NCBI GenBank assembly: GCA_036794825.1
Contig: DAIRGA010000014.1
Coordinates: 62,001 to 126,000, forward strand
DNA length: 64,000 nt
Origin: RZYY01 sp036794825
GTDB taxonomy: Bacteria > Bacteroidota > Bacteroidia > Bacteroidales > 4484-276
Reading direction: 5' to 3'
In this document: piece by piece, positions 1-8,880 of the stretch
Position numbering within the stretch: position 1 is the first letter of the stretch
Layout: each line of letters begins with the position of its first letter
Program-made: the position numbers and the translations under genes
The notes under the pieces: generated by a model
Seen by the model: the letters and a program-made list of their open reading frames with translations, nothing else
Database searches by the model: none
What the model was told of the DNA's origin: nothing

Positions 1-485
1 CGGGGATCGTCATCGTGTATTTCGGGATGATGGCCCAAAATATTCAACATTTCCCTATTGCAGGTGCTTTCGCCGTTTTCATCATCCGGATGTATGCACC
101 GCATGGGCAGCGATAAACTGATGTATTCGTAAAGGTAATGACTCATGTCCACCTGGTATTCCGATTCCGGCATAATGATGATTTCATCGGAAATATCTTC
201 CCAATCAGCTCCAAACTTGAAAATCAATTTGTGTTTGCTGTTTACAGGGTAACTGATCGGGTCGAGGCAGCGATCACATTCCAATTCGACAAATCCCTGA
301 ATATCAATCTGAAAAATCAGCATTCTTTCCTGTCTTTCCAGCTCAAGATCAGCCTTTAGATTACCTTTTTTAATTTCTGAATAGTCTATCGCTTCAAAGA
401 ACTTATCCCCAATTTCGAAGTTAAAATGATGAGAACCAGCCTTCAAACCCGCGAACGGAATAATAAACTCTTTCAGGTAATTCAT
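1..485 (-). CDS. DUF177/YceD-like protein (3' end beyond window)
   Basis: An open frame begins at an ATG at 485 and runs off the left edge without a stop, giving 161 codons. It starts MNYLKEFIIPFAGLKAG and carries a CDRCL motif near residue 73, followed by an acidic stretch and two further Cys residues (MRCIHP, STCNRE). This is the layout of the Bacteroidetes DUF177 (YceD) family, which in other bacteria is linked to 23S rRNA accumulation and usually lies just before rpmF (ribosomal protein L32). That neighbour would be outside the window. The ATG sits 26 nt from a very good Bacteroidetes promoter (511-540), which supports the start. The family call is by recognition only; the precise role in this phylum is not established. 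Confidence 0.8.
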   Translation of the reverse strand, partial: MNYLKEFIIPFAGLKAGSHHFNFEIGDKFFEAIDYSEIKKGNLKADLELERQERMLIFQIDIQGFVELECDRCLDPISYPVNSKHKLIFKFGADWEDISDEIIIMPESEYQVDMSHYLYEYISLSLPMRCIHPDDENGESTCNREMLNILGHHPEIHDDDP

Positions 486-510
486 CCCAAATCCTTCAAA
501 AATTGGCCGG

Positions 511-540
511 CAAAATTAGAAAATATCTTTGATTTACAAA
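511..540 (-). promoter_or_regulatory. Bacteroidetes-type promoter of the DUF177 gene
   Basis: Read on the minus strand, TTTG (537-540) is followed after 18 nt by TAATTTTG (511-518), an exact match to the -7 consensus TAnnTTTG. The DUF177 ATG lies 26 nt further on. It is one of only three sites in the window where both elements have the right spacing. Confidence 0.65.
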
Positions 541-625
541 AACCTAACTTTTCTATCTTTTAAAATAGATTTCAATTTTATTGAATATCAATGAATTACC
601 TTAAACTAAAAGTTGTTAAACAGAG

Positions 626-2158
626 TTAATGTGGCATAAATATGGGGCCGTCGGGGCCAAGCGGCAATCCGGTGAGCATCCAGACCACCAGTAGGAGCGT
701 CCAGAAAATGGTTAACAGAAGGGAATAGGGGATCATGGTGGAGATAATGGTTCCGATGCCATATTTTTCGTCATATTTCTGGGCAAAAGTTACAATGAGT
801 GCAAAATAGCTCATCATGGGAGTGATCAGGTTGGTAACAGAATCGCCGATACGGAAGGCTGCCTGCGTAAGGCCTGGGTGGTAAGGAGGATCAATAAGCA
901 TTAGCATCGGGATGAAAACCGGCGCCATGATAGCCCATTTGGCCGATGCTGAGCCCATAAACAGGTTGATAAAGGCCGACAAAAGAACGAAACCCACAAT
1001 CAGCGGGATACCTGTAAGTCCGACTTCCTGCAGTCCATTGGCGCCTTTGATGGCAAAAATGATCCCAAGATTGCTGTAGTTGAAAAAGTAAACAAACTGT
1101 GCTGCAAAAAATACCAGCACGATGTAACCCGCCATACCACTCATTGCCTTGGTGATGTGTTTCACCACGTCCTTGTCGTTGCTTATCGTTCCGGTTATCA
1201 GGCCGTATATCAGGCCGGGGATGAAAAAGAAGATGAGAATACCTACAATGATCCCGTCGAAAAACGGGGAGTTCATCAGGTCGCCGGTTTCAGGATTCCT
1301 GAAAATTCCGTTGGATGGCACGACAGTGAGAGCAATCAGGGCAATAGTGATCAACATGCTGTAGCCTGCCCAGCGCAAACCTTTCTTTTCGAGTGAGGTA
1401 AGTTTTTCGATAGGTAGTCTGGGAGCGCTGCCCTGGTAAGTTCCCAGTCTGGGTTCAACGATCTTTTCAGTTACCCAGGTTCCTGTAATTATAACCACAA
1501 AAGATGAGATGAACATGAAATAATAATTCACAGCAGGATTAACAGTAACATCGGGTCTGATAATCTGTGCAGCGGTTTCCGAAATTCCGGCCAGCACGGG
1601 GTCAATCGAGCCAATAAAAAAGTTAGATCCAAAGCCACCGCTAACGCCAAGAAAAGCAGCTGCCAGCCCGGCTATGGGATGGCGTCCCAATGCATGAAAT
1701 ATCAATGCTCCGAGTGGGATCAGAACAACATAACCGGCTTCGCTGGCCAGATGCGAAATGATGCCCGCAGTTACGAGCGATGCTGTGATGAGTTTTGGAG
1801 GTGATTTTAGTACCAGCGCCCTGATCATCAGGGTAAATAATCCCGAACCCTCTGCCACGCCAATACCTACCATCACCACCAGAACATAACCAAGTGGCGG
1901 AAAGAGCAGAAAATTAGGGAGCAGATTGGAATACATCCAGCGTATGCCATCGGCACTGATCAGATTTCTGGCTTCAATCATGGCTCCGGTTACGGGATGC
2001 TCAGCCTTTACCCCGGTGATATGGCCAATCCAGGAAATGATAATTACTATTACTGCAAGAAGAGCAAATATTGTGGCAGGATGTGGCAGCCTGTTGCCAA
2101 CGATTTCGATCACATCCAGCGACCGGGCAAAAAATCCTTTTTTTTCTTTTACAACCAT
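626..2158 (-). CDS. abgT: AbgT family transporter
   Basis: This 510-residue, very hydrophobic inner-membrane protein belongs to the AbgT family (p-aminobenzoyl-glutamate transporter; MtrF is a relative with sulfonamide-export activity). The family fold is visible as about eleven to thirteen hydrophobic segments. A short cytoplasmic N-terminus reads SLDVIEIVGNRLPHPATIF. Conserved family stretches are SHLASEAGYVVLIPLGA near residue 137, GGFGSNFFIGSIDP near 175, and GSASAKWAIMAPVFIPML near 400. Length is usual for the family. The gene is alone, in the same direction as the S9 peptidase about 110 bp upstream. The physiological substrate (aminobenzoyl-glutamate, another acyl-amino acid, or drug efflux) cannot be read from the sequence. 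Confidence 0.88.
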   Translation of the reverse strand: MVVKEKKGFFARSLDVIEIVGNRLPHPATIFALLAVIVIIISWIGHITGVKAEHPVTGAMIEARNLISADGIRWMYSNLLPNFLLFPPLGYVLVVMVGIGVAEGSGLFTLMIRALVLKSPPKLITASLVTAGIISHLASEAGYVVLIPLGALIFHALGRHPIAGLAAAFLGVSGGFGSNFFIGSIDPVLAGISETAAQIIRPDVTVNPAVNYYFMFISSFVVIITGTWVTEKIVEPRLGTYQGSAPRLPIEKLTSLEKKGLRWAGYSMLITIALIALTVVPSNGIFRNPETGDLMNSPFFDGIIVGILIFFFIPGLIYGLITGTISNDKDVVKHITKAMSGMAGYIVLVFFAAQFVYFFNYSNLGIIFAIKGANGLQEVGLTGIPLIVGFVLLSAFINLFMGSASAKWAIMAPVFIPMLMLIDPPYHPGLTQAAFRIGDSVTNLITPMMSYFALIVTFAQKYDEKYGIGTIISTMIPYSLLLTIFWTLLLVVWMLTGLPLGPDGPIFMPH

Positions 2159-2272
2159 CGAATGTTCTGAATTTCTGGTGATTGAGTAAGTAAGTTTAAA
2201 AGCAACATGTGAACTAAATCAAAATTGGGCAGATTTGTTTAATCAAAGAACAAATATTAGGTAACCAAATTC

Positions 2273-4291
2273 TCATTCTGGGTAATCAAAATATTTATCC
2301 GGCAGGGTTTTAGCACCTGGATTCTTTACCAGGTAATACTCAAACCAGTCGAGCGTGCGGATCAGGAAATCGTAACGATTGGTGTTTTTGGCATTTCCAT
2401 GACCCTCGCCGGGATAAATCACCATCCTCACTGGTGCTTCGCTGTTGATTTTCAATGCAGTGTATAACTCTTTTCCCTGCGAGAGCGGAATCCGCTGATC
2501 GTTTTCGCCATGCAAAATCAAGGTCGGGGTTTTGCTTTGATGGGCATACTTTACAGGGCTGGCCCCCCAAACTTTTTCAAAATTCTCATGCGTCCAGAAT
2601 CCCCAGTGCACATGATAATCCTCCATGGGAATATCGGTGGTGTTGCGTTTCGAAACCTGATTGGTAACACCGACAAAAACCACTGACGCTGCAAACCTTT
2701 CGGTGTAACGCGTAGCCGACCAGGCAGCAAAATAACCCCCATAAGAGCCGCCGCCAATGCCCACTTTGGATTTATCCACAAAACCCTGCTCAATCAGGTG
2801 GTCAATTCCATCCAGCACATCTTCGTACTCCTTGCCAACAAGGTCGCCATACCCGGCCATTGTGAAGTCAACTCCCCTGCCGGAACTTGCCCGATAGTTC
2901 GGATAGAAAACGAAAAAGCTCCGTGCAGCAGCAAACTGCCCCCAGGTGGAGTAATTCGAAAGCCAGCCATTTTGCACTGCAGCCTCAGGCCCGCCGTGGA
3001 TGTAAGTAATCAATGGATAACTTTTACCCTTTTGATAATCAAGCGGATACATCAAAACGCCCTCTATGTTCATGCCATCTCTTGATTTCCAGGATATTTT
3101 CTCTTGATTTGCCAGTCGCACCATATCCAGCCAGGGGTTGTGATTGGTCAGTTGCTCTGTGTATCCGGTCTTGCTGTCAAAAACCATCAATTCCTGGGGA
3201 TGAGCGGCTGTGTGGCCGGCAAAAAAGTATTTCCCTGCATTGTACTCAAATCCATTAAAAAAATGAACTCCCGGTGCAATGACCAGCGTGCTTCTCAACC
3301 TGTTGATATCCAATTCCCTGATGGTAACATCAACACTCTCCTCCGAGGCAAAAAGCAGGGCATTACTGTCTTTCCAGGCAATGTCAATCACCGAAAGTTC
3401 AAGTCCGCTCACCAGGTTTTTCAGATCGGAATAAGATAATCCTTTACCGGTTTCAAAAACAAAAAGACTCCCGGCAACAGCATCTTCGAGCATAGCCGAA
3501 GCCTGAAATGCCAGTTTCCGGCTGTCGGGGCTCCAGGTCATTTTATCGAGTTTGCCCGGATTTTCGATTTTCTCAAGCACTCTGCCGTCTGCGGCATCGA
3601 GGATGTGAATCCGTTTGAACATATAGGAGGCGTCCACCGTATTTTCAGGAGCTATGGCGGCTGCAATCATCTTTGCATCGGGGCTGACCGTAAAATCGAA
3701 AACCGTCACTTTCCGGGTAAGGTTAACAGTTTCCCGGGTTTGGAGGTCATACCTCATAAGATCAATGGGTTGCAACTCCTCTTCCACCACTTCAAAATCG
3801 AAGCCTTTTTGGAGAAGCGAAGATTTTGATTCTTCGGGATTCGCTTTTGCAGTGATAACAAGTGTTTCAGCATCAATAAATTCATAAGCTATCACCGGCC
3901 GATCCAGGTAAGTAAGTTGCTGGATATCCGACCCGTCCTGATTGACAGCAAACACCTGCATCCCCTTGGTTCCTGAATTTGATTGACGGAAAGTAACTTT
4001 TCTGCCATCGGGCGACCATCCCGGTGAGCCGACCACCACTTTGCCGGTCAATAGCGGTATATTGGTTCCTGTGCCAAGATTATGAAGATACAGTTCCCTG
4101 AAGGCAGCGCCTGCGCCGTCGGACAGAGGCCTTGTTGACACCAATGTGAAAGCCACCATTTGCCCGTCGGGCGAGACGGAAACTTCAGAAACCATCCTGA
4201 TCTTGCTGAGCTGATCCGGCAGTAGTTGAGGCTTAGCGATGGAAGTTAAAATGCAAAAGACGAGCAGAAGGCTCATTTTAAATTTGTTCAT
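2273..4291 (-). CDS. Secreted S9 (prolyl oligopeptidase-like) serine peptidase
   Basis: The protein has 672 residues and an N-terminal signal peptide (MNKFKMSLLLVFCILTS...). The first two thirds form a TolB/PD40-like beta-propeller, with repeats such as SPDGQMVAF, WSPDGRKVTF and WSPDSRKLAF. The last third is an alpha/beta hydrolase domain with a complete triad: Ser516 in GGGSYGG, Asp598 in ENDQRIP and His631 in GEGHGN. This is the arrangement of acylaminoacyl-peptidase/DPP-like S9 enzymes, which cleave short peptides, here probably in the periplasm. It has no T9SS tail. A -7 box lies at 4393-4400, about 100 nt upstream of the ATG. Exact cleavage preference is unknown. Confidence 0.92.
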   Translation of the reverse strand: MNKFKMSLLLVFCILTSIAKPQLLPDQLSKIRMVSEVSVSPDGQMVAFTLVSTRPLSDGAGAAFRELYLHNLGTGTNIPLLTGKVVVGSPGWSPDGRKVTFRQSNSGTKGMQVFAVNQDGSDIQQLTYLDRPVIAYEFIDAETLVITAKANPEESKSSLLQKGFDFEVVEEELQPIDLMRYDLQTRETVNLTRKVTVFDFTVSPDAKMIAAAIAPENTVDASYMFKRIHILDAADGRVLEKIENPGKLDKMTWSPDSRKLAFQASAMLEDAVAGSLFVFETGKGLSYSDLKNLVSGLELSVIDIAWKDSNALLFASEESVDVTIRELDINRLRSTLVIAPGVHFFNGFEYNAGKYFFAGHTAAHPQELMVFDSKTGYTEQLTNHNPWLDMVRLANQEKISWKSRDGMNIEGVLMYPLDYQKGKSYPLITYIHGGPEAAVQNGWLSNYSTWGQFAAARSFFVFYPNYRASSGRGVDFTMAGYGDLVGKEYEDVLDGIDHLIEQGFVDKSKVGIGGGSYGGYFAAWSATRYTERFAASVVFVGVTNQVSKRNTTDIPMEDYHVHWGFWTHENFEKVWGASPVKYAHQSKTPTLILHGENDQRIPLSQGKELYTALKINSEAPVRMVIYPGEGHGNAKNTNRYDFLIRTLDWFEYYLVKNPGAKTLPDKYFDYPE

Positions 4292-4392
4292 AAGTTAAAA
4301 TTTTGGGATTGGTTGAAGTATGATGACCCTGGACGACACTCGTCCACAACGGAATACATTGGTCAAGAAAAAAGTTTGAACTCATAGGGGGG

Positions 4393-4400
4393 CAAAAATA
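4393..4400 (-). promoter_or_regulatory. -7 promoter element upstream of the S9 peptidase
   Basis: The minus strand reads TATTTTTG, an exact TAnnTTTG match followed by CC. It lies in the 276-bp divergent gap between the S9 peptidase and the TonB receptor. No TTTG is seen at -33, so support is moderate. Confidence 0.4.
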
Positions 4401-4567
4401 GTGGTTTTGATCGAAAAATGACAATTTTTGTAACCGCAATAAAAGCGACAATTATCCTGCTTTTTCAAAACATTTGATGAAAGATTATTATTTTTCGAAC
4501 TATTTTGTTTAACTTTTGTTTGGAGATTGATTTAAAACATTAAACAAAATATTTTACCTGATTCAAA

Positions 4568-6973
4568 ATGAAAAGTTACCTGATTCCGGCGATTTTTATC
4601 CTGACTTTCTCACTGGCAAACTTTGCTGCAGCTCAGAGTGGGCGGATTGAAGGCCGTGTATTCAACTCCAAAAACAATGAGCCGTTGCCCTTTACCAACA
4701 TTGTAATTTTCGGAACCAATATCGGGGCGGTCTCTGATCTGGATGGAAAGTTTGTATTCACAGGTGTTGCGCCGGGTTTCATAAGGCTACAATCTACTGC
4801 TGTGGGTTTTGAAAACTACGTTTCCGAAGATTTCCTTGTTACCAATGCAAAGACCTTTTACATTGACCTGCCGATGAAGGAAACTTCGGTAAAACTGGAT
4901 GAGATCGTTGTAAAAGCCTCGCCTTTCGTCAGAAGTCTCGAAAGCCCGGTATCCCTCCGAAGGCTGAACATCTCCGAAATTGAAAGAAATCCTGGTTCAA
5001 ACCGAGACATTTCGAAGGTAATCCAATCGTTGCCGGGAGTAGCCGTCACGCCTGCACAACGCAACGATCTGATCGTGAGGGGAGGCGGGCCAAGTGAGAA
5101 TTCCTTTATTCTTGACGGTGTTGAAATTCCGATCATTAACCATTTTGCCACACAGGGAGCATCAGGCGGACCGGTAGGCATCATCAATGTGGATTTTGTG
5201 AGGGAGATCAACTTTTACTCCGGAGCATTCCCGGCAGCGCGTGGTAACGCTTTGAGTTCGGTGGTTGATTTCAGGATGATAGATCCCAACAAAGACAAAT
5301 GGAATTTTCGTGCTGCGATTGGCGCCAGCGACCTTGGATTGACTGCCAACGGGCCGGTATCCTCCAATTCCGGACTGATTTTTTCATACCGGCGTTCCTA
5401 TCTTCAATTTCTCTTCAGTGTAATTGGCCTCCCCTTCCTTCCCACTTACGACGATTTTCAAATGAAATACCGCTGGGACATTGACAAAAAGAACCAGATC
5501 ACCTTCATCGGTCTGGGAGCTATTGACCATAATGAACTGAATACCGGAATAAAAGACCCAACCGAAGAACAGCAATACATTCTTGATTTTCTTCCGGCAA
5601 ACGATCAGTGGAGTTATGCGGTGGGCGCGGTTTACAGACATTTTTCCAATAATGGTTTTCACACGGTTGTGTTGAGCCGGAATATGCTCGATAACCGGGC
5701 TTATAAATACCAGGACAACATTGAGGAAGAAACGCTGAAGACCCTTGATTACAATTCTCAGGAGGCTGAAAACAAGTTAAGATATGAATTTACCGGCAAG
5801 GAATCGGGGTGGAGTTACAACTACGGCGCGGGTTTGATGCTTTCGAAATTCACCAACAATACTTTTCAGAAACTCTTCATTGATGGCGAAGTAACGGGTA
5901 TAACCAGGGTGGCCGATCTGAGGCTGTGGAGCTGGAATGCTTTTGGGCAGGTCACACGTGGATTTATTGATGAAAGACTGAATTTGTCGCTTGGTATAAG
6001 GATGGATGCCAACGATTATTCCGATGAAATGAGCAACATGCTCAGGCAATTTTCGCCCCGGTTTTCTGCATCCTACCAGCTGGTCGAAAAATGGTTTGTC
6101 AATGCCAATGTTGGCCGCTACTATCAACGGCCTCCCTACACAACGCTTGGCTTTACTGATGAGGCAGGAAATTTTATAAACAAGCAAAATAATCTCACCT
6201 ATATTGGTGTAAACCATTACGTTACAGGTGTGGAATATCGGCCGGATGAACAATCAAAAATTACCCTTGAGGGTTTCTACAAGTTCTACAACAACTATCC
6301 TTTTTCGGTCACTGATTCGGTAAGTATTGCCAGTAAAGGGGCAGATTTTGGTGTATTTGGCAGCGAAGAGGTTGTTTCGACCGACGATGGAAGAGCGTAT
6401 GGCTTTGAAATATTTGCCCGCAACACCGACATTCTCGGTTTCAACACGATTCTCTCCTACACGTTTGTCCGCAGCAAGTTTGAAGATAAAACCGGAGCCT
6501 TCATCCCTGCATCATGGGACAATAAACACATCCTCAACTTCACAGTGCTCAGGGGATTGAAGAAAAACTGGAATATCGGTGCAAAATGGCGGTTTGTAGG
6601 AGGTTCGCCCTACACTCCTTTTGATGAAGAGACCTCCGCTATGAAACTGGCATGGGATGTTCAGGGCGGCCCGTACCTCGATTATGACCAGTTCAACACT
6701 TTGCGCCTCGATACATTCCATCAGCTGGATGTAAGAGTTGATAAGCAGTACTTCTTCGACAAATGGACGCTGATGTTCTACCTCGACATCCAGAATCTCT
6801 ATAATTTCCAAGCAGAGAACCCGCCTGTTTATACCCGCGTTCTGGACGAAAACGGCGTTCCGGTGATCGTAAATCCCGAAGCGCCGTTAGAACAACAGAT
6901 GTATCAGCTAAAAACGCTGCAAACCACATCGGGCACAGTACTGCCAACCATCGGAATTATTGTTGAATTTTAA
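4568..6973 (+). CDS. TonB-dependent outer-membrane receptor with carboxypeptidase-regulatory-like domain
   Basis: The 801-residue protein has a signal peptide ending near AAAQ (residue 23) and a CarboxypepD_reg-like domain at about residues 25-110 (GRIEGRVFNSKNNEPLPF, SDLDGKFVFTG). A TonB plug follows at about 115-240 (SLPGVAV, LIVRGGGPSENSFILDG), and then a beta-barrel ending in a C-terminal aromatic residue (GIIVEF). It would take up a large or scarce substrate across the outer membrane. There is no SusD partner beside it, so this is not a standard polysaccharide locus. The next gene starts 11 bp downstream and is probably cotranscribed. Substrate is not predictable; the DUF2271-like partner would fit a metal or small-molecule role, but that is inference. 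Confidence 0.93.
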   Translation: MKSYLIPAIFILTFSLANFAAAQSGRIEGRVFNSKNNEPLPFTNIVIFGTNIGAVSDLDGKFVFTGVAPGFIRLQSTAVGFENYVSEDFLVTNAKTFYIDLPMKETSVKLDEIVVKASPFVRSLESPVSLRRLNISEIERNPGSNRDISKVIQSLPGVAVTPAQRNDLIVRGGGPSENSFILDGVEIPIINHFATQGASGGPVGIINVDFVREINFYSGAFPAARGNALSSVVDFRMIDPNKDKWNFRAAIGASDLGLTANGPVSSNSGLIFSYRRSYLQFLFSVIGLPFLPTYDDFQMKYRWDIDKKNQITFIGLGAIDHNELNTGIKDPTEEQQYILDFLPANDQWSYAVGAVYRHFSNNGFHTVVLSRNMLDNRAYKYQDNIEEETLKTLDYNSQEAENKLRYEFTGKESGWSYNYGAGLMLSKFTNNTFQKLFIDGEVTGITRVADLRLWSWNAFGQVTRGFIDERLNLSLGIRMDANDYSDEMSNMLRQFSPRFSASYQLVEKWFVNANVGRYYQRPPYTTLGFTDEAGNFINKQNNLTYIGVNHYVTGVEYRPDEQSKITLEGFYKFYNNYPFSVTDSVSIASKGADFGVFGSEEVVSTDDGRAYGFEIFARNTDILGFNTILSYTFVRSKFEDKTGAFIPASWDNKHILNFTVLRGLKKNWNIGAKWRFVGGSPYTPFDEETSAMKLAWDVQGGPYLDYDQFNTLRLDTFHQLDVRVDKQYFFDKWTLMFYLDIQNLYNFQAENPPVYTRVLDENGVPVIVNPEAPLEQQMYQLKTLQTTSGTVLPTIGIIVEF

Positions 6974-6984
6974 AACTAATAACC

Positions 6985-7749
6985 ATGAAAACAATAGTAG
7001 TTTTTATTACAACTTCATTAATAGTAGCTGGTTTCCTTGATTCCCCTGAGCTTTTTGCCCAAAGGAAGAAAAAAAAGAAGGCAGAGCCGGTCGAAATCAT
7101 CAAAACCAACATCGAGGCAACAGGTACTGAGATCACACTCAATTTTTCCAAAGGATCAGCGCACAATTACCCGATGATGGCTGCCTGGCTTGAGGACGAA
7201 AATGGCAATTATTTGCAGACGATTTATGTGAATCAATCGGTAGCCAAAGGATATTTCAATTATGCCGACAAAAAGGAGGGTGCATGGAAGCCCGGTCCGC
7301 TTGTCCGGCCGGCTGCGTTGCCGGTTTGGTCGCACAAACGGGGTGTGAAGTCTGACGAAGGTCATTATATGCCCACTCAAAACAACCCGATGCCCGATGC
7401 AGTTACCTCTGCCACACCCAAAGCAGGATTTATTTTAGAATCAAAATCAGATAAACAACTCACCGGGAAGTTCAGAGTGATGTTTGAAATCAACCAATCG
7501 TGGGACTGGAACGAATTCTGGACAAACAACAAATATCCGGATGACGACGAATACAAAACCTCGGCACAACCATCGGTGGTATATACTGTGCTGATTGATC
7601 CCGAAAATCCTCAGGATTCTTACGAAATGAAGCCAATCGGGCATGGTCATTATTCAGGAAAAGACGGAAGTATTAACAGCGACCTCAAAACTATCACATC
7701 AGCATTAAAGATTGCGGACAAAATCAGTGTTATTGTGAGCGGAAGGTAA
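6985..7749 (+). CDS. Secreted DUF2271-like protein, partner of the TonB receptor
   Basis: The 254-residue protein has a signal peptide (MKTIVVFITTSLIVAGF..., cleavage near LFAQ), followed by a lysine-rich patch (RKKKKKAEP). The body is predicted to be mostly beta, with stretches such as MMAAWLEDENGNYLQTIYV and PLPVWSHKRG. These resemble DUF2271 periplasmic proteins, which often sit with TonB receptors or flavin-linked redox proteins. It starts 11 bp after the receptor stop and is very probably in the same transcript. It has no catalytic motif I can name. The DUF2271 assignment is by resemblance and should be treated as tentative. Confidence 0.65.
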   Translation: MKTIVVFITTSLIVAGFLDSPELFAQRKKKKKAEPVEIIKTNIEATGTEITLNFSKGSAHNYPMMAAWLEDENGNYLQTIYVNQSVAKGYFNYADKKEGAWKPGPLVRPAALPVWSHKRGVKSDEGHYMPTQNNPMPDAVTSATPKAGFILESKSDKQLTGKFRVMFEINQSWDWNEFWTNNKYPDDDEYKTSAQPSVVYTVLIDPENPQDSYEMKPIGHGHYSGKDGSINSDLKTITSALKIADKISVIVSGR

Positions 7750-7782
7750 GTAATAGGCTGATTTCAATTGTTTTAGAAGGAA

Positions 7783-8724
7783 CTATTTTCCAGGCATTTT
7801 ATCAACCTCCTGAAATAGAATATAGGTGATTTTTTCGCCATCTGATCTCTTTTCGATAATCCGGATATCCCGATGGATACCGGTAATTCGCGCCAGGCGC
7901 TGTATAAATTCCCACTTTTTTATCGTATCCATCCTGGTTATTGGCGAGTCGAAAACCTCGCAAATCAGAGCCTCATCAGAAATGGACACGTCAAGACTGT
8001 TTCTCTCCTTTTTCCAGTCCTTCACATTAACGGTCATAAAATAGTCAAGCATTAATGAGAATTTATCCGGTTTAAGGGCTACAATCTCTTTGCGGTTCAC
8101 TTTATCAAGCACAATGGTTATTGTATCTGTTTGATAATTAGGTGATTTAACCACAAAACTTACGATACTTTTATCAGTACTCAGGGTCAGCGTTCCATCT
8201 GACTTGCACAGATAATCTGTTGGTGAGCCTCCCTCTTTCAGAACAGAGACATTAATAATATCGTTTATGATGGTTTTTTGGGTATGCTCATCCACGAATA
8301 CAAATTTGTAATCCCGCGTAGTGACGATTTTAAAAGCAAAATAAAAGATTGTTAAGATTAACAACATCAACGCCGGTATCATAACAAAATAGATATTGGC
8401 ATTTTTCGCCGAATCCTTTGGAATGCTGCCTACGGGTAATTGTTTAAATCTGAAATCGTCCCAGTTGCCATAACCTGCAAATTTGCTCAGCAGGTTAAGT
8501 GTGTCAATACGTGGCAACGAGGCAGATTGATTTTTGAAATGGCTATAAAACCATTTTTCGCTTATCCGGGCATTAACTTTATTCAGTAACTCTTCCTGAA
8601 AGTCAACAATATCCTGCCCTTTCCACTCACCGATATCCGGATTTTTTCCCGGGTAAATCAGGCGCATCCGCTCCACAATCCTGAGTTTAAGCAATTCGAA
8701 TATTTCAATGTCGCTTTTCTGCAC
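7783..8724 (-). CDS. Hypothetical single-pass membrane protein
   Basis: I do not recognise a named function. The 313-residue protein starts with GTG (no ATG until residue 20). It has a cytoplasmic N-terminal part of about 105 residues ending in an AGYGNWDDF motif, which recurs at the end of small N-terminal helical domains of Bacteroidetes membrane proteins. One transmembrane helix follows (about residues 110-130, IYFVMIPALMLLILTIFYFAF), and then a beta-rich outer part of about 180 residues. It is convergent with the DUF2271-like gene and divergent from the FISUMP gene. A signalling or envelope role is possible, but nothing in the sequence proves it. Confidence 0.75.
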   Translation of the reverse strand: MQKSDIEIFELLKLRIVERMRLIYPGKNPDIGEWKGQDIVDFQEELLNKVNARISEKWFYSHFKNQSASLPRIDTLNLLSKFAGYGNWDDFRFKQLPVGSIPKDSAKNANIYFVMIPALMLLILTIFYFAFKIVTTRDYKFVFVDEHTQKTIINDIINVSVLKEGGSPTDYLCKSDGTLTLSTDKSIVSFVVKSPNYQTDTITIVLDKVNRKEIVALKPDKFSLMLDYFMTVNVKDWKKERNSLDVSISDEALICEVFDSPITRMDTIKKWEFIQRLARITGIHRDIRIIEKRSDGEKITYILFQEVDKMPGK

Positions 8725-8823
8725 TGATGATTCGGATTTATGTTATTGATATTCTGACCATTGTAAATCATTCCCGGATTTACAAACCATTTACAACCCA
8801 ATTTCAATCAAAACCGCCCGGCT

Positions 8824-8848
8824 CACCCTACCTTTGATCCGGTAGGTG
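8824..8848 (+). promoter_or_regulatory. -7 promoter element embedded in an inverted repeat
   Basis: TACCTTTG at 8829-8836 is an exact TAnnTTTG match. It is overlapped by an inverted repeat: CCTACC (8827-8832) and GGTAGG (8841-8846) with an 8-nt spacer, extendable outward with one unpaired base. The FISUMP gene starts 45 nt downstream. An operator over the -7 box is a natural reading but is inference. Confidence 0.4.
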
Positions 8849-8880
8849 CAAATGTACGTCTAATTTAAATCAAAAGCATT

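Noticed and set aside
138..359. A 73-codon plus-strand frame at the left edge
   Set aside because: Overlapped by the DUF177-like frame on the other strand, which has the conserved motif and a full promoter.
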